Shown in pieces: positions 35,369 to 44,804 of a stretch of 64,000 bases of DNA. Numbering within the stretch: the stretch's first letter is position 1; the number at the start of each line of letters is the position of its first letter. Location of the stretch: the NCBI RefSeq assembly GCF_042657185.1, contig NZ_JBHSNN010000010.1, one strand, 5' to 3'. The stretch comes from Ureibacillus thermophilus. GTDB lineage: Bacteria > Bacillota > Bacilli > Bacillales_A > Planococcaceae. A program made the translations under genes and the position numbers. Below the pieces are notes generated by a model. That model was not told the DNA's origin. It saw only the letters and a program-made list of their open reading frames with translations, and ran no database searches.

Positions 35369-35854
35369 ATGATTAGAGAAATCGTAAAACATCCAGCAGA
35401 AATCTTAACGCAAGTCTGCAAAGAAGTTACGGAAATCAATGAGGAAATCATCACATTGCTTGACGATATGTACGAAACGATGGTGGAATATGACGGCATG
35501 GGCATTGCCGCTCCGCAAGTCAACGTTCCTCTCCGCATCGCGATTGTGGAATTGGGAGAAGAGCGGACGTTGATTGAAATGATCAATCCGACGGTGATTG
35601 AAACATCCGGTTCATCTGTGGATATTGAAGGTTGTTTAAGCTTCCCGGGGCTTTATGGAGAAGTGGAAAGACCATCTTACGTGAAAATTGAAGCCCATGA
35701 CCGATACGGGCAAGTGTATCAATTAGAAGCGGTGGATTATGATGCCCGTTGTATTTTACATGAAATTGACCATTTAAATGGAATCTTATTTGATTCGAAA
35801 ATTACGCTGGTTTATACAGAAGAAGAATTGGAAGAAATGTTTGAGGAGGAATAA
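35369..35854 (+). CDS. def: Peptide deformylase
   Basis: Def removes the formyl group from nascent N-termini. The 161-residue metalloenzyme has all three motifs: GMGIAAPQV, EGCLSFPG (metal-ligand cysteine) and HEIDHLNG (two metal-ligand histidines and the catalytic glutamate). AGAGG precedes the ATG. It is followed immediately by fmt, which adds the formyl group to initiator tRNA, the standard pairing. Confidence 0.97.
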   Translation: MIREIVKHPAEILTQVCKEVTEINEEIITLLDDMYETMVEYDGMGIAAPQVNVPLRIAIVELGEERTLIEMINPTVIETSGSSVDIEGCLSFPGLYGEVERPSYVKIEAHDRYGQVYQLEAVDYDARCILHEIDHLNGILFDSKITLVYTEEELEEMFEEE

Positions 35855-35857
35855 TTA

Positions 35858-36796
35858 ATGACAAAAATCGTCTTTATGGGAACTCCTGATTTTTCAGTGC
35901 CGATTTTGCGAATGCTACATGAAGAAGGCTACGAAATTTTAGCGGTGGTAACCCAACCGGACCGCCCTGTTGGACGAAAACGGGTTCTTACTCCTCCTCC
36001 TGTTAAAGAAGAAGCCCTTCGTTTAGGGTTAAAAGTGCTTCAACCAGAAAAATTAAAAGTCTCTGAAGAATTGGAAGAAATTTTGCGTTTAAATCCGGAT
36101 TTAGTTGTAACCGCAGCATTTGGACAAATTTTGCCTAAAGAATTATTGGATGCCCCTCGGTTAGGATGCATCAATGTTCATGCATCCCTTCTTCCAAAAT
36201 ATCGAGGCGGTGCGCCAATCCATCAAGCGATTATGGATGGGGAAGAGAAAACGGGCGTAACGATTATGTATATGGCTGAAAAATTAGATGCAGGGGATAT
36301 TATTTCCCAAAGAGAAATTCCGATTGAAGAAATGGATCATACAGGTATTTTGTTTGAAAAATTGAGCCTTTTAGGAAGAGACTTATTGAAGGACACTTTA
36401 CCAAGCATTATTGCCGGAACAAATGCCCGTATTCCGCAGGATGAAAGCAAAGCCACTTTTGCCCACAATATTACAAGGGAACAAGAGCGCATTGATTGGT
36501 CCAAAAGCGCTCGGGAAATTTATAATCAAGTGCGCGGACTGCATCCTTGGCCAGTTGCTTATACCACTTATAAAGGAGAAAATATGAAAATATGGTGGGC
36601 GAAAATTGGGGATTCCAATGCGAAAGGCCAGCCGGGAGAAGTGGTGAAAATAGCAAAAAACTATTTTGAAGTTGCAACAGGGGAAGGAACCCTTGCAATT
36701 CTTGAGTTACAACCTGCAGGGAAAAAACGCATGTCAGCAGAAGACTTTTTGCGCGGCGTAGGTTCAAAATTGCAGATTGGAGAAGTATTTGAATGA
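35858..36796 (+). CDS. fmt: Methionyl-tRNA formyltransferase
   Basis: Fmt formylates initiator Met-tRNA using 10-formyl-THF. The 312-residue protein has VFMGTPDFSVPIL at the N-terminus, the hydrolase-fold catalytic region INVHASLLPKYRGGAPIHQAIMDGEEKTGVTIMYM (Asn-His and later Asp), and a C-terminal tRNA-binding domain. GGAGG precedes the ATG, 3 bp after def. It overlaps rsmB by 4 bp. Confidence 0.97.
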   Translation: MTKIVFMGTPDFSVPILRMLHEEGYEILAVVTQPDRPVGRKRVLTPPPVKEEALRLGLKVLQPEKLKVSEELEEILRLNPDLVVTAAFGQILPKELLDAPRLGCINVHASLLPKYRGGAPIHQAIMDGEEKTGVTIMYMAEKLDAGDIISQREIPIEEMDHTGILFEKLSLLGRDLLKDTLPSIIAGTNARIPQDESKATFAHNITREQERIDWSKSAREIYNQVRGLHPWPVAYTTYKGENMKIWWAKIGDSNAKGQPGEVVKIAKNYFEVATGEGTLAILELQPAGKKRMSAEDFLRGVGSKLQIGEVFE

Positions 36797-38148
36797 GGAA
36801 GAAGAAAGAAAATGTCATATGGAATGGGAATGTGAGAGATGCAGCCCTTAGTATTTTGCTTGCTGTTGACAATCACCAAGCCTATTCCAATCTATTATTA
36901 AATCAAACCATCAATAAATATGAAATTAAAACAAAAGATCGGGCTTTACTCACAGAATTAACGTACGGAACGTTGCAATATAAATATACATTGGATTATT
37001 TTTTGGATCCTTTTATCCGAGGAAAAATCGATACTTGGGTTCGATGGCTTCTTAGATTATCCGTTTATCAAATGGTTTATTTATCCAAAATCCCTGAACA
37101 TGCCATCGTAAATGAAGCGGTGGAAATTGCCAAAAGAAGAGGGCATAAAGGAATCGCTTCAATGGTAAATGGGATTTTGCGCTCGATTTTGCGGATGGGC
37201 ATTCCTTCTCTTGAGAAAATCAAAGATTCCATTGAGCGCATCTCCATTGAAACGAGCCACCCACGATGGATAGTGGAAATATTGATCGACTCATACGGAC
37301 TTGAAACAACCGTTGAAATGTTAAAAGCCAATAATTTACCGCCAAGACAAACTGTTCGTGTAAATACTTTAAAAGCGACAGTGAAAGAAGCAATCGAACT
37401 GCTTTCCGAAGAAGGTATCGAAGCAGAGAAAAGCAAAATAATTCCGCAATGTTTAGTTCTTTTAAACGGACAAGCCTCAAGAACAAAAGCCTTTCAAAAT
37501 GGTATTATCACCATTCAAGATGAAAGTTCCATGATGCCGGCAATTGTTTTAAATCCAAAGCCTGGAGAAAGAGTATTGGATATGTGTGCTGCCCCTGGAG
37601 GCAAAACAACCCATATGGCGGAAATTATGAATAATAAAGGGCAGATTCTTGCAACGGATATCCACCCTCATAAATTAGCTTTAATTGAAGAAAACTGTGA
37701 GCGGCTTGGCATCAACATCGTACAAACGGCTCCAATCGATGGAAGGAAAGCAGCGGCAACCATGCAGCCGGAATCTTTTGAAGCCATTCTTGTAGATGCC
37801 CCTTGTTCCGGCCTAGGCGTGATTCGCCGAAAACCGGATATCAAATATACGAAGCGGAAAGAGGATTTTGACCGCTTGCAGGAAATTCAATTGGAATTGT
37901 TAAATAATGCTGTCCCTTTGTTGAAGCGGGGGGGAAGACTTGTTTACAGCACTTGCACAGTTAGCAAAAAAGAAAATGAGGAAACAGTTGAAGCCTTTCT
38001 TGCGTCACATCCAGAAATGAAACTGGCGAAAATAGAACATTTGCCAGAGATACTTCTTGAAAAACAACAGGATGGTATGTTGCAAGTCTTTCCGCAAGAC
38101 TTTGGAAGCGACGGTTTCTTTGTCGCTTTATTTGAAAAAGTTAAGTAA
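36793..38148 (+). CDS. rsmB: 16S rRNA (cytosine-967-C5) methyltransferase RsmB
   Basis: RsmB (Sun) methylates C967 of 16S rRNA. The 451-residue protein has an N-terminal NusB-like helical domain (VRDAALSILLAVDNHQAYSNLLLNQ) and a C-terminal SAM methyltransferase domain with VLDMCAAPGGKTTHMAE (motif I), DAPCSGLGVIRRKPD (catalytic PC motif) and VYSTCTVSKKENE (second cysteine). It is coupled to fmt by an ATGA overlap. Confidence 0.95.
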   Translation: MRKKKENVIWNGNVRDAALSILLAVDNHQAYSNLLLNQTINKYEIKTKDRALLTELTYGTLQYKYTLDYFLDPFIRGKIDTWVRWLLRLSVYQMVYLSKIPEHAIVNEAVEIAKRRGHKGIASMVNGILRSILRMGIPSLEKIKDSIERISIETSHPRWIVEILIDSYGLETTVEMLKANNLPPRQTVRVNTLKATVKEAIELLSEEGIEAEKSKIIPQCLVLLNGQASRTKAFQNGIITIQDESSMMPAIVLNPKPGERVLDMCAAPGGKTTHMAEIMNNKGQILATDIHPHKLALIEENCERLGINIVQTAPIDGRKAAATMQPESFEAILVDAPCSGLGVIRRKPDIKYTKRKEDFDRLQEIQLELLNNAVPLLKRGGRLVYSTCTVSKKENEETVEAFLASHPEMKLAKIEHLPEILLEKQQDGMLQVFPQDFGSDGFFVALFEKVK

Positions 38149-38169
38149 AAAGGAGAATTCTAATCAAGA

Positions 38170-39306
38170 ATGGATAACAATATTTTTAATGAACGCATCA
38201 ATGAGTTGGTTGAACAGGCAGAGAAGCCGCTGAAACGAAAGAAAAAAGAAAAGCCTAATTTGAAAGAATCCATTTATTCTTTCACATTGGATGAATTAAA
38301 AGATTGGCTGAAAGAACAGGGGGAAAAACCGTTCCGCGCTGCACAAATTTATGACTGGCTTTACAATAAGCGGGTCAAAACCTTCGATGAAATGACCAAT
38401 TTACCAAAGCCGCTTCGAGAAAAATTAAAGGAGCAATTTGTATTCACAACCCTTTCAACTATTGTGAAGCAAGAATCAAAGGACGGAACGATTAAATTCC
38501 TATTCCAATTGCAAGACAACTATTCGATAGAAACTGTCTTAATGCGCCATGATTATGGCAATTCCGTCTGCGTCACAACGCAAGTAGGATGCAGAATCGG
38601 CTGTACCTTCTGCGCTTCTACATTGGGCGGTTTAAAAAGACATTTGTTGCCTGGAGAGATCGTTGAGCAAGTAGTTAAAGTGCAGCAAGCGCTGGATGAA
38701 GAGGGAGAAAGGGTCTCCCATGTAGTGGTCATGGGAATTGGTGAACCATTCGACAATTATGATGCACTGATGAAATTTTTAACGGTAATCAACCATGAAA
38801 AGGGATTAAATATTGGAGCGCGCCATATTACAGTTTCGACTTCCGGCATCATTCCAAAAATCTATCAATTTGCCGATGAAGGGCTTCAAATTAATTTCGC
38901 CTTATCTTTACATGCGCCAAACCAAGAATTGCGTGAACGTTTGATGCCGATTGCCCGAGCTTATAAATTGGACAAATTGCTCGAAGCCATTCGTTACTAT
39001 ACGAAAAAAACGGGCAGGCGTGTAACTTTTGAATACGGATTATTCGGCGGTGTGAACGATACGGTGGAACATGCGGAAGAATTGGCGAAGCTTATCAAAG
39101 ACATTAAATGCCATGTCAACTTAATTCCAGTCAACTATGTGCCGGAGCGGAACTATGTACGGACACCGAGAAATCAAATTTTTGCTTTTGAAAAAGCGTT
39201 GAAAAAGAATGGCATCAATGTAACCATTCGAAGAGAACATGGTTCAGACATTGATGCTGCATGTGGACAGTTGCGGGCGAAAGAGAGAGTTCACGAGACG
39301 AGGTGA
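38170..39306 (+). CDS. rlmN: Dual-specificity 23S rRNA/tRNA (adenine-C2) methyltransferase RlmN
   Basis: RlmN is a radical SAM enzyme that methylates A2503 of 23S rRNA and A37 of some tRNAs. The 378-residue protein has the cluster motif CRIGCTFCAS (about residues 139-148), the SAM-binding VVMGIGEPFDNYD, SLHAPNQELRERLMPI, and the C-terminal catalytic cysteine in DIDAACGQL. It overhangs family N-termini slightly with a charged extension. The ribosome site is AAAGGAG 10 or more bases upstream. Confidence 0.96.
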   Translation: MDNNIFNERINELVEQAEKPLKRKKKEKPNLKESIYSFTLDELKDWLKEQGEKPFRAAQIYDWLYNKRVKTFDEMTNLPKPLREKLKEQFVFTTLSTIVKQESKDGTIKFLFQLQDNYSIETVLMRHDYGNSVCVTTQVGCRIGCTFCASTLGGLKRHLLPGEIVEQVVKVQQALDEEGERVSHVVVMGIGEPFDNYDALMKFLTVINHEKGLNIGARHITVSTSGIIPKIYQFADEGLQINFALSLHAPNQELRERLMPIARAYKLDKLLEAIRYYTKKTGRRVTFEYGLFGGVNDTVEHAEELAKLIKDIKCHVNLIPVNYVPERNYVRTPRNQIFAFEKALKKNGINVTIRREHGSDIDAACGQLRAKERVHETR

Positions 39307-39311
39307 CCATT

Positions 39312-40058
39312 GTGAAATTTACTGTGGAAAGTGATGTTGGGAGAAAAAGAGTAATCAATGAAGACAGGGCTGCTTTTTTAGAGCGCCCTGATTCATTGAA
39401 AATGGCATTGCTCGCCGATGGAATGGGCGGCCACAATGCTGGCGATGTCGCAAGCGAAATGGCCATTCAAGAGATGACCAATTATTTTTTACAAGTTGAA
39501 TTTCAAAATCCAAGCGTCGAAGAAAAGCGGAAATGGATGGAAGAATCCATCGCCAATATCAATAAAAAAATTTACGAATATTCACTGGAAAACGAACGCT
39601 GTAAAGGTATGGGAACGACATTTATTGCCGTGTTAATCGATAAAAACCATTGTTTAATCGGCCATATTGGCGACAGCCGAGTATACCACTTTACTTCTAA
39701 TAGCGTCGACTTAATTACAAGGGACCACTCATATGTCAATATACTGGTCGACAACGGAGAAATCAGTGAAGAAGAGGCCCAAAACCATCCACAGAAAAAT
39801 TTTATCGTTAAAGCTTTAGGTACGGAACCGACCATTGAGCCGGATTTTTATGAAGTAACCTTAAAAGAATATTCTTATTTGCTCATTTGTTCAGATGGTT
39901 TAAGCAATAAAATTTCGACAGACGAGATGGCGGCGATTATTACTTATCCGATGCCAATAGCAGAAAAAGGACGGAAACTTGTACAATTAGCAAATGACAG
40001 CGGTGGAGAAGACAATATATCTTTAATCCTTTTGATGATGACCGAAGAGGAGGTGTAA
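39312..40058 (+). CDS. prpC: PP2C-type protein phosphatase PrpC (Stp)
   Basis: PrpC dephosphorylates targets of the Ser/Thr kinase encoded next door. The 248-residue protein has the PP2C metal motifs NEDRAAFL, LADGMGGHNAGDVAS, GHIGDSRVY, CSDGLSN and GGEDNISLIL. The frame is open from 39261, overlapping rlmN. The GTG at 39312 follows GAGGTG and gives the family-like N-terminus VKFTVESDVGRKRVINED. The gap to prkC is 3 bp. Confidence 0.95.
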   Translation: MKFTVESDVGRKRVINEDRAAFLERPDSLKMALLADGMGGHNAGDVASEMAIQEMTNYFLQVEFQNPSVEEKRKWMEESIANINKKIYEYSLENERCKGMGTTFIAVLIDKNHCLIGHIGDSRVYHFTSNSVDLITRDHSYVNILVDNGEISEEEAQNHPQKNFIVKALGTEPTIEPDFYEVTLKEYSYLLICSDGLSNKISTDEMAAIITYPMPIAEKGRKLVQLANDSGGEDNISLILLMMTEEEV

Positions 40059-40061
40059 AGG

Positions 40062-42029
40062 GTGCTTGAAGGACAACGCATAAATGATCGCTACAAAGTC
40101 ATTAGACTCATTGGCGGCGGCGGCATGAGCAATGTATATTTAGCCCATGATATGATTTTAAATCGGGATGTAGCAATTAAAGTATTGCGCTATGATTCCA
40201 CAAATGAAGAAGAAAGCATGCGCCGTTTTCATCGGGAAGCTTTATCTGCGACAAGTTTAATGCATCCAAATATCGTCAGCATTTATGACGTTGGCGAAGA
40301 CGGGGATATGCATTATATTGTCATGGAGTATGTGAAAGGAAAAACGCTGAAGCAGTACATAAAAGAAAATGCGCCACTTTCCCCTGCTCGAAGCGTTCAA
40401 ATTATGAAACAATTAACGAGCGCCATCAGCCATGCCCATGAAAATCAAATTATACATCGTGACATCAAGCCGCAAAATATCCTGATGGACGAAAATGGAA
40501 ATGTTAAAATTACAGACTTTGGAATCGCCACTTCTCTTGCTGCGACCAGTTATACTAAAACGAATTCCGTTATGGGGACCGTCCACTATTTGTCGCCGGA
40601 ACAAGCCCGCGGAGGTGTGGCGACAAAAAAATCCGATATTTATTCGTTGGGAATTGTATTGTATGAGCTATTGACCGGAGAAGTGCCTTTTTCCGGGGAA
40701 TCTCCCGTATCGATTGCATTGAAGCATCTTCAAGCGGAAACGCCTTCTGTGCGCGATTTTGACGCCTCTATTCCGCAAAGTCTAGAAAATGTTATTTTAA
40801 AGGCGACCGCCAAAAACCCTGATCACCGATATGCTTCTGTTGATGAAATGGCAGCGGACTTAGAAACGGTGTTGTCTCCTGCCCGGAGAAATGAACCGAA
40901 ATTCCGTCCGCCGGTAGATAACGAAGAAACGAAAGCCATTCCAATTATTAAAGAATCTTTGCCAATCGATGATATGGTGAAAACAAAAGAAATTAAAGCT
41001 GCGACTCCGAAAAAAGAGAAAATTGTAAAAGACGGAAAAGAAGAAGTGAAAAAGAAAAAACAAAAGAAAAATCGAAAAAAACTATGGACGATCATCGGGG
41101 CAGCGGCACTTTTGCTGATTCTCGGCATCATTGTGTTCATTAATTTAATTTTGCCGGATAAAGTAGAAATTCCTGATGTTTCTAATATGGAAGTGGAAGA
41201 AGCAACGGAAGTTTTGGAAAAAGCCGGATTTGAAGTTGGCGAAATAAGGGAAAAGAATTCCGATGAAGTAGAAGAAGGCCATGTCATTGAAACGGATCCA
41301 AAAGCCGGATTGACAAGAGCTAAAGGTTCTAAAATTGATATCATTGTCTCCATTGGCAATGAAGAAATGGAAATGAAAGATTATGTAGGGAAACAGCTAA
41401 ATCAAGTATTGTCCATTATCAGCGATGAATTTAAAGATGTGAAAGTGATCGAGGAATATTCCAATCAAACGGAAGGCACCATCCTCAGCCAAGATCCTTC
41501 ACCGGGCGAGAAAGTAGTGCCGGAAGAAACAGTTGTTACATTAACCGTAAGCAAAGGAAAACAAATTGGCACAGTAGTTGATTTAACAGGCTACAACCAA
41601 TCAGCCATGAGGGAATATGAAAAAAGTTCAGGATATAAAATTAAAATCGTTGAAGAAGTATATTCGGATGATATTCCAGCGGGCAGCGTAGTTTCGCAAA
41701 ATCCGAAACCAAACACTAAATTGGAAGTAGGAGAATCGATAAACGTCGTTATTTCAAAAGGTCCAAAGAAAAAACAAGAAAAATTATACGTTAAAGATAT
41801 CGTCATTCCATATGATCACGCATTGATGGGCCAAGAACAACGAGTTAAAATTTTTATACAAGATAAATCGAATACAATGGTCAAACCATTCGATGAATTC
41901 ACGATTACAGAAGATACCACTTACCGCATTCAATTAACAATTGAGGAAGGTTCTACAGCGGCATACCGAATTGAAAAAGATTCAGTGGTTATCGAAGAAG
42001 AAACTATACCATTCGACAAAATAAATTAA
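40062..42029 (+). CDS. prkC: PASTA-domain Ser/Thr protein kinase PrkC
   Basis: PrkC is a membrane receptor kinase that senses muropeptides and lipid II and controls germination and wall metabolism. The 655-residue protein has an N-terminal Hanks kinase (GGGGMSNVYLA, catalytic HRDIKPQN, DFGIA, SPEQARGG), a Lys-rich juxtamembrane segment, one transmembrane helix (about residues 342-362), three PASTA repeats (about 366-565), and a C-terminal beta-rich domain. The start is GTG behind GAGGAGGTG. It is paired with its phosphatase. Confidence 0.96.
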   Translation: MLEGQRINDRYKVIRLIGGGGMSNVYLAHDMILNRDVAIKVLRYDSTNEEESMRRFHREALSATSLMHPNIVSIYDVGEDGDMHYIVMEYVKGKTLKQYIKENAPLSPARSVQIMKQLTSAISHAHENQIIHRDIKPQNILMDENGNVKITDFGIATSLAATSYTKTNSVMGTVHYLSPEQARGGVATKKSDIYSLGIVLYELLTGEVPFSGESPVSIALKHLQAETPSVRDFDASIPQSLENVILKATAKNPDHRYASVDEMAADLETVLSPARRNEPKFRPPVDNEETKAIPIIKESLPIDDMVKTKEIKAATPKKEKIVKDGKEEVKKKKQKKNRKKLWTIIGAAALLLILGIIVFINLILPDKVEIPDVSNMEVEEATEVLEKAGFEVGEIREKNSDEVEEGHVIETDPKAGLTRAKGSKIDIIVSIGNEEMEMKDYVGKQLNQVLSIISDEFKDVKVIEEYSNQTEGTILSQDPSPGEKVVPEETVVTLTVSKGKQIGTVVDLTGYNQSAMREYEKSSGYKIKIVEEVYSDDIPAGSVVSQNPKPNTKLEVGESINVVISKGPKKKQEKLYVKDIVIPYDHALMGQEQRVKIFIQDKSNTMVKPFDEFTITEDTTYRIQLTIEEGSTAAYRIEKDSVVIEEETIPFDKIN

Positions 42030-42040
42030 GGAGGAATTGG

Positions 42041-42925
42041 ATGCCTAATGGGCAAATACGCAAGGCATTAAGCGGATATTACTATGTATACGATGAAGGA
42101 AAATTATTGCAATGCCGAGGACGAGGGGTTTTCCGGAAAAGGGGGGAACAGCCTCTCGTCGGCGACTTTGTTGAATATGCCAAAGAAAACGAAGGATCTG
42201 ATGGGGTCATAACAAAAATTTATCCGCGAAAAAACGCTTTAATCCGTCCGCCCATTGCCAATGTGGACCAAGCTATACTCGTTTTTTCAGTAAAAGAGCC
42301 GGATTTTAATTTAATTTTATTGGATCGGTTTTTAGTTGTTTTGGAATCTCACCGAATAACACCGATCATATGCTTAACAAAAATGGATTTGCTTTCTGAA
42401 AATGAAAAAGATGATATCCAAGCGTATATTCAAATCTATCAAGAAATTGGATATGAAGTGATAGAGACGTACAAAAATGATCCAACCCTGCTTGCAAAAC
42501 TGGAACCTTTTTTAAAGGAAAAAACAACCGTATTGGCTGGACAATCCGGCGTTGGAAAATCCACTTTATTAAATACATTGATTCCTCAGTTGAATCTGAA
42601 AACAGGGGAAATATCCCAATCTCTTGGAAGAGGGAAGCATACAACAAGGCACGTGGAATTAATCGAAGTGGCAGGGGGACTTGTTGCAGATACGCCAGGA
42701 TTTAGCTCCTTTGACTTTGAGCATATCGAAAAAGAGGACTTGACCGCTTGTTTTCCGGAATTTGAACGGAAAAAAGACGAATGCAAATTCCGCGGATGCC
42801 TTCATTTGAAAGAACCTCAATGCGCCGTAAAGGCAGGAGTGGAATCTGGCGAGATTCAATCATTCCGTTATGAACATTATTTAGATTTTATGCAAGAAAT
42901 CATTGATCGAAAGCCGAGGTACTAA
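42041..42925 (+). CDS. rsgA: Small ribosomal subunit assembly GTPase RsgA
   Basis: RsgA (CpgA/YloQ) checks 30S decoding-site maturation and releases RbfA. The 294-residue protein has an N-terminal OB fold, a circularly permuted GTPase with motif order G4 (LTKMDL), G1 (GQSGVGKSTLLN), G3 (DTPGF), and a C-terminal zinc motif (CKFRGCLHLKEPQCAVK). AAGGAGG precedes the ATG. It lies directly downstream of prkC, as in B. subtilis. Confidence 0.96.
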   Translation: MPNGQIRKALSGYYYVYDEGKLLQCRGRGVFRKRGEQPLVGDFVEYAKENEGSDGVITKIYPRKNALIRPPIANVDQAILVFSVKEPDFNLILLDRFLVVLESHRITPIICLTKMDLLSENEKDDIQAYIQIYQEIGYEVIETYKNDPTLLAKLEPFLKEKTTVLAGQSGVGKSTLLNTLIPQLNLKTGEISQSLGRGKHTTRHVELIEVAGGLVADTPGFSSFDFEHIEKEDLTACFPEFERKKDECKFRGCLHLKEPQCAVKAGVESGEIQSFRYEHYLDFMQEIIDRKPRY

Positions 42926-42927
42926 TC

Positions 42928-43590
42928 ATGATTAAAATTGCTCCATCTATTTTATCAGCGAATTTTGCAAAATTAGGGGAAGAAGTAAAGGAAGTGGAAG
43001 CTGCAGGTGCAGACCTGATCCATATTGATGTGATGGACGGGCATTTTGTTCCGAATATTACGATGGGTCCTATTGTGGTGGAAGCATTGAGACCTGTCAC
43101 AAACCTTCCTTTAGATGTACATTTAATGATTGAACATCCTGATCAATATATTGAAGCCTTTGCAAAAGCAGGAGCGGACTGGATTTCTGTCCATGTGGAA
43201 GCTTGTCCTCATTTGCACCGTACGATACAGTTAATCCGCTCCTTTGGTGTGAAACCAGGAGTTGTATTAAATCCACACACGCCGATTGAAATGATTCAAC
43301 ACGTGTTGGAAGATGTTGATTTTGTTTTGTTAATGACAGTGAACCCTGGTTTTGGAGGACAAAAATTCATTGAAAATGTTGTTCCAAAAATTGAAGCATT
43401 ATCCAATTTAATAAAAGAAAAAGGGTTAAACGTAGAAATCGAAGTGGACGGAGGCATTACGAAAGAAACGATTGTCCCTTGCGCCAAAGCGGGAGCGACC
43501 ATCTTCGTAGCCGGTTCAGCCATTTACAATAAAGAGGATCGAAAAGCTGCATTGCAAGCAATTAAAACGAGTGGTGAGGCTGCAATTTGA
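42928..43590 (+). CDS. rpe: Ribulose-phosphate 3-epimerase
   Basis: Rpe interconverts ribulose-5-P and xylulose-5-P in the pentose phosphate pathway. The 220-residue TIM-barrel has IAPSILSANFAKLGEEV, the metal motif HIDVMDGHFVPNITMGP, DVHLMIEHP, TVNPGFGGQKFIE and EVDGGIT. It begins 2 bp after rsgA and closely precedes thiN. Confidence 0.96.
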   Translation: MIKIAPSILSANFAKLGEEVKEVEAAGADLIHIDVMDGHFVPNITMGPIVVEALRPVTNLPLDVHLMIEHPDQYIEAFAKAGADWISVHVEACPHLHRTIQLIRSFGVKPGVVLNPHTPIEMIQHVLEDVDFVLLMTVNPGFGGQKFIENVVPKIEALSNLIKEKGLNVEIEVDGGITKETIVPCAKAGATIFVAGSAIYNKEDRKAALQAIKTSGEAAI

Positions 43591-43592
43591 AA

Positions 43593-44249
43593 ATGGATAA
43601 AATCTTAATTTGCGCCGGCGGTCCAAAATTGGAGCTATGCTCTTTTGACAGGTTCCGAAAAGAATCGAATATCTATTATATAGGAGCGGACCGCGGCACT
43701 CTTTATTTACTTGAAGAAGGAATTGTTCCCCATGAAGCGGTAGGGGATTTTGATTCGTTGACAGAACAAGAATGGGAAGAGATTAATAGGAAAGTAAAAA
43801 AAATTGATCGACATCGTGCGGAAAAGGATGAAACCGACACGGACTTGGCGCTTTTTAAAGCCATTTCCTATAACCCGAAAGAAATTTTCATAACAGGGGT
43901 TACCGGTGGACGCTTAGATCACTTTGAAGCGGCTGTCCGTTCCCTTTATCAGATGAAATCACAATATCCCCATATTGAACATAAAATTATTAACAGACAT
44001 AATGAAATCAGCATTTTGCTTCCAGGAAAGCATACTATCAGAAGAGATGAAAATTATCGGTATCTTTCATTTTTTTCTTTTCAACAAGCGGTGGAAAACG
44101 TAACGTTGCGCGGTGTGAAATATGAAACAACAAGGGAAAGAATTGAAGTGGGTTCAAGCCGATTTACGAGCAATGAGCTAGTGGATGAACAAGGGTATAT
44201 CTCCTTTTCTTCGGGCATATGTTTAATGATAAGAAGCAGTGACTTATAA
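43593..44249 (+). CDS. thiN: Thiamine pyrophosphokinase
   Basis: ThiN makes thiamine diphosphate from thiamine and ATP. The 218-residue protein has ILICAGGPKLEL, YYIGADRGTLYLL, EAVGDFDSLTEQE, EKDETDTDLALFKA and ITGVTGGRLDHFEAA, the substrate and Mg motifs. An in-frame TTG at 43587 overlaps the rpe stop; I chose the ATG at 43593 because it aligns with the family N-terminus. Confidence 0.94.
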   Translation: MDKILICAGGPKLELCSFDRFRKESNIYYIGADRGTLYLLEEGIVPHEAVGDFDSLTEQEWEEINRKVKKIDRHRAEKDETDTDLALFKAISYNPKEIFITGVTGGRLDHFEAAVRSLYQMKSQYPHIEHKIINRHNEISILLPGKHTIRRDENYRYLSFFSFQQAVENVTLRGVKYETTRERIEVGSSRFTSNELVDEQGYISFSSGICLMIRSSDL

Positions 44250-44262
44250 AGGAGGTTTCATC

Positions 44263-44367
44263 GTGCGAGTTTATACTTTCCAATTGCCAAAGTTTTTAAG
44301 CAATCTTACCCGTTCTTGCATTAATTTATTTTCAAGCGGCAATAAAAAGAAAAAGAAGAAAGAATAA
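44263..44367 (+). CDS. spoVM: Spore coat-localising peptide SpoVM, with lysine-rich tail
   Basis: SpoVM is an amphipathic peptide that senses forespore membrane curvature and anchors the SpoIVA coat basement layer. I translate 34 residues: VRVYTFQLPKFLSNLTRSCI then NLFSSGN, six lysines and E. Against the 26-residue B. subtilis peptide, Pro9 in LPKFL, Tyr4, Thr5 and Arg17 are conserved. The start is GTG behind AAAGGAGG. The extra lysine-rich C-terminus is unusual. Position after rpe-thiN and before rpmB matches B. subtilis. It is too short for routine gene callers. Confidence 0.85.
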   Translation: MRVYTFQLPKFLSNLTRSCINLFSSGNKKKKKKE

Positions 44368-44428
44368 TTTCTTCTTGAATGGAAATTTGTTTGGCATTAT
44401 TGTGATATTTCTTTCATGCTATAACACG

Positions 44429-44457
44429 CCACCCGGTTGAATGGGTGGTTTTTTTTT
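44429..44457 (+). terminator. Terminator after spoVM
   Basis: CCACCC (44429-44434) pairs with GGGTGG (44443-44448), followed by nine T residues. Confidence 0.85.
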
Positions 44458-44462
44458 GCAAT

Positions 44463-44509
44463 AAAAAAGTGTAAATAAAGTTAGCATAACCGACTTTATT
44501 TACACTTTT
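44463..44509 (-). terminator. Terminator of rpmB
   Basis: A perfect 17-bp inverted repeat (44465-44481 with 44493-44509) contains AGTGTAAATAAAGT. On the - strand it ends in a T run, so it terminates rpmB; it may also back up the spoVM terminator. Confidence 0.8.
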
Positions 44510-44521
44510 ATATGTGTTTGA

Positions 44522-44710
44522 TTATACACGTTCTACTTTACCAGATTTTAAAGCGCGAGTAGAAACCCAAACACGTTTTGGTTTACCATCAACTAAGATA
44601 CGTACTTTTTGTAGGTTTGGTTTCCAAGTACGTTTGTTAGCGTTCATTGCGTGAGAACGTTTATTACCTGTACGAGTTTTACGCCCAGTAACTACGCATT
44701 TTTTTGGCAT
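44522..44710 (-). CDS. rpmB: 50S ribosomal protein L28
   Basis: L28 is a small 50S protein. The 62-residue protein starts MPKKCVVTGRKTRTGNKRSH and includes KRTWKPNLQKVRI and RVWVSTRALKSGKV. I start at 44710 since GGAGGG lies upstream on the - strand; the frame extends to 44752 but those residues precede the ribosome site. It is transcribed divergently from the Asp23-family gene, as in B. subtilis. Only one cysteine is present, so it is the zinc-independent form. Confidence 0.96.
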   Translation of the reverse strand: MPKKCVVTGRKTRTGNKRSHAMNANKRTWKPNLQKVRILVDGKPKRVWVSTRALKSGKVERV

Positions 44711-44775
44711 CAATATTCCCTCCTCAAAGATGAATCTGAAATTATTCCTCAATACGAGTATTCACATACCATAAT

Positions 44776-44804
44776 AATGTAACATAGACATTTCATCAAT
44801 GCAA
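44776..44804 (-). promoter_or_regulatory. Sigma-A promoter for rpmB
   Basis: On the - strand TTGCAT (44804-44799), a 17-base spacer and an extended -10 TGTTACATT (TACATT at 44781-44776) read toward rpmB. Confidence 0.7.
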
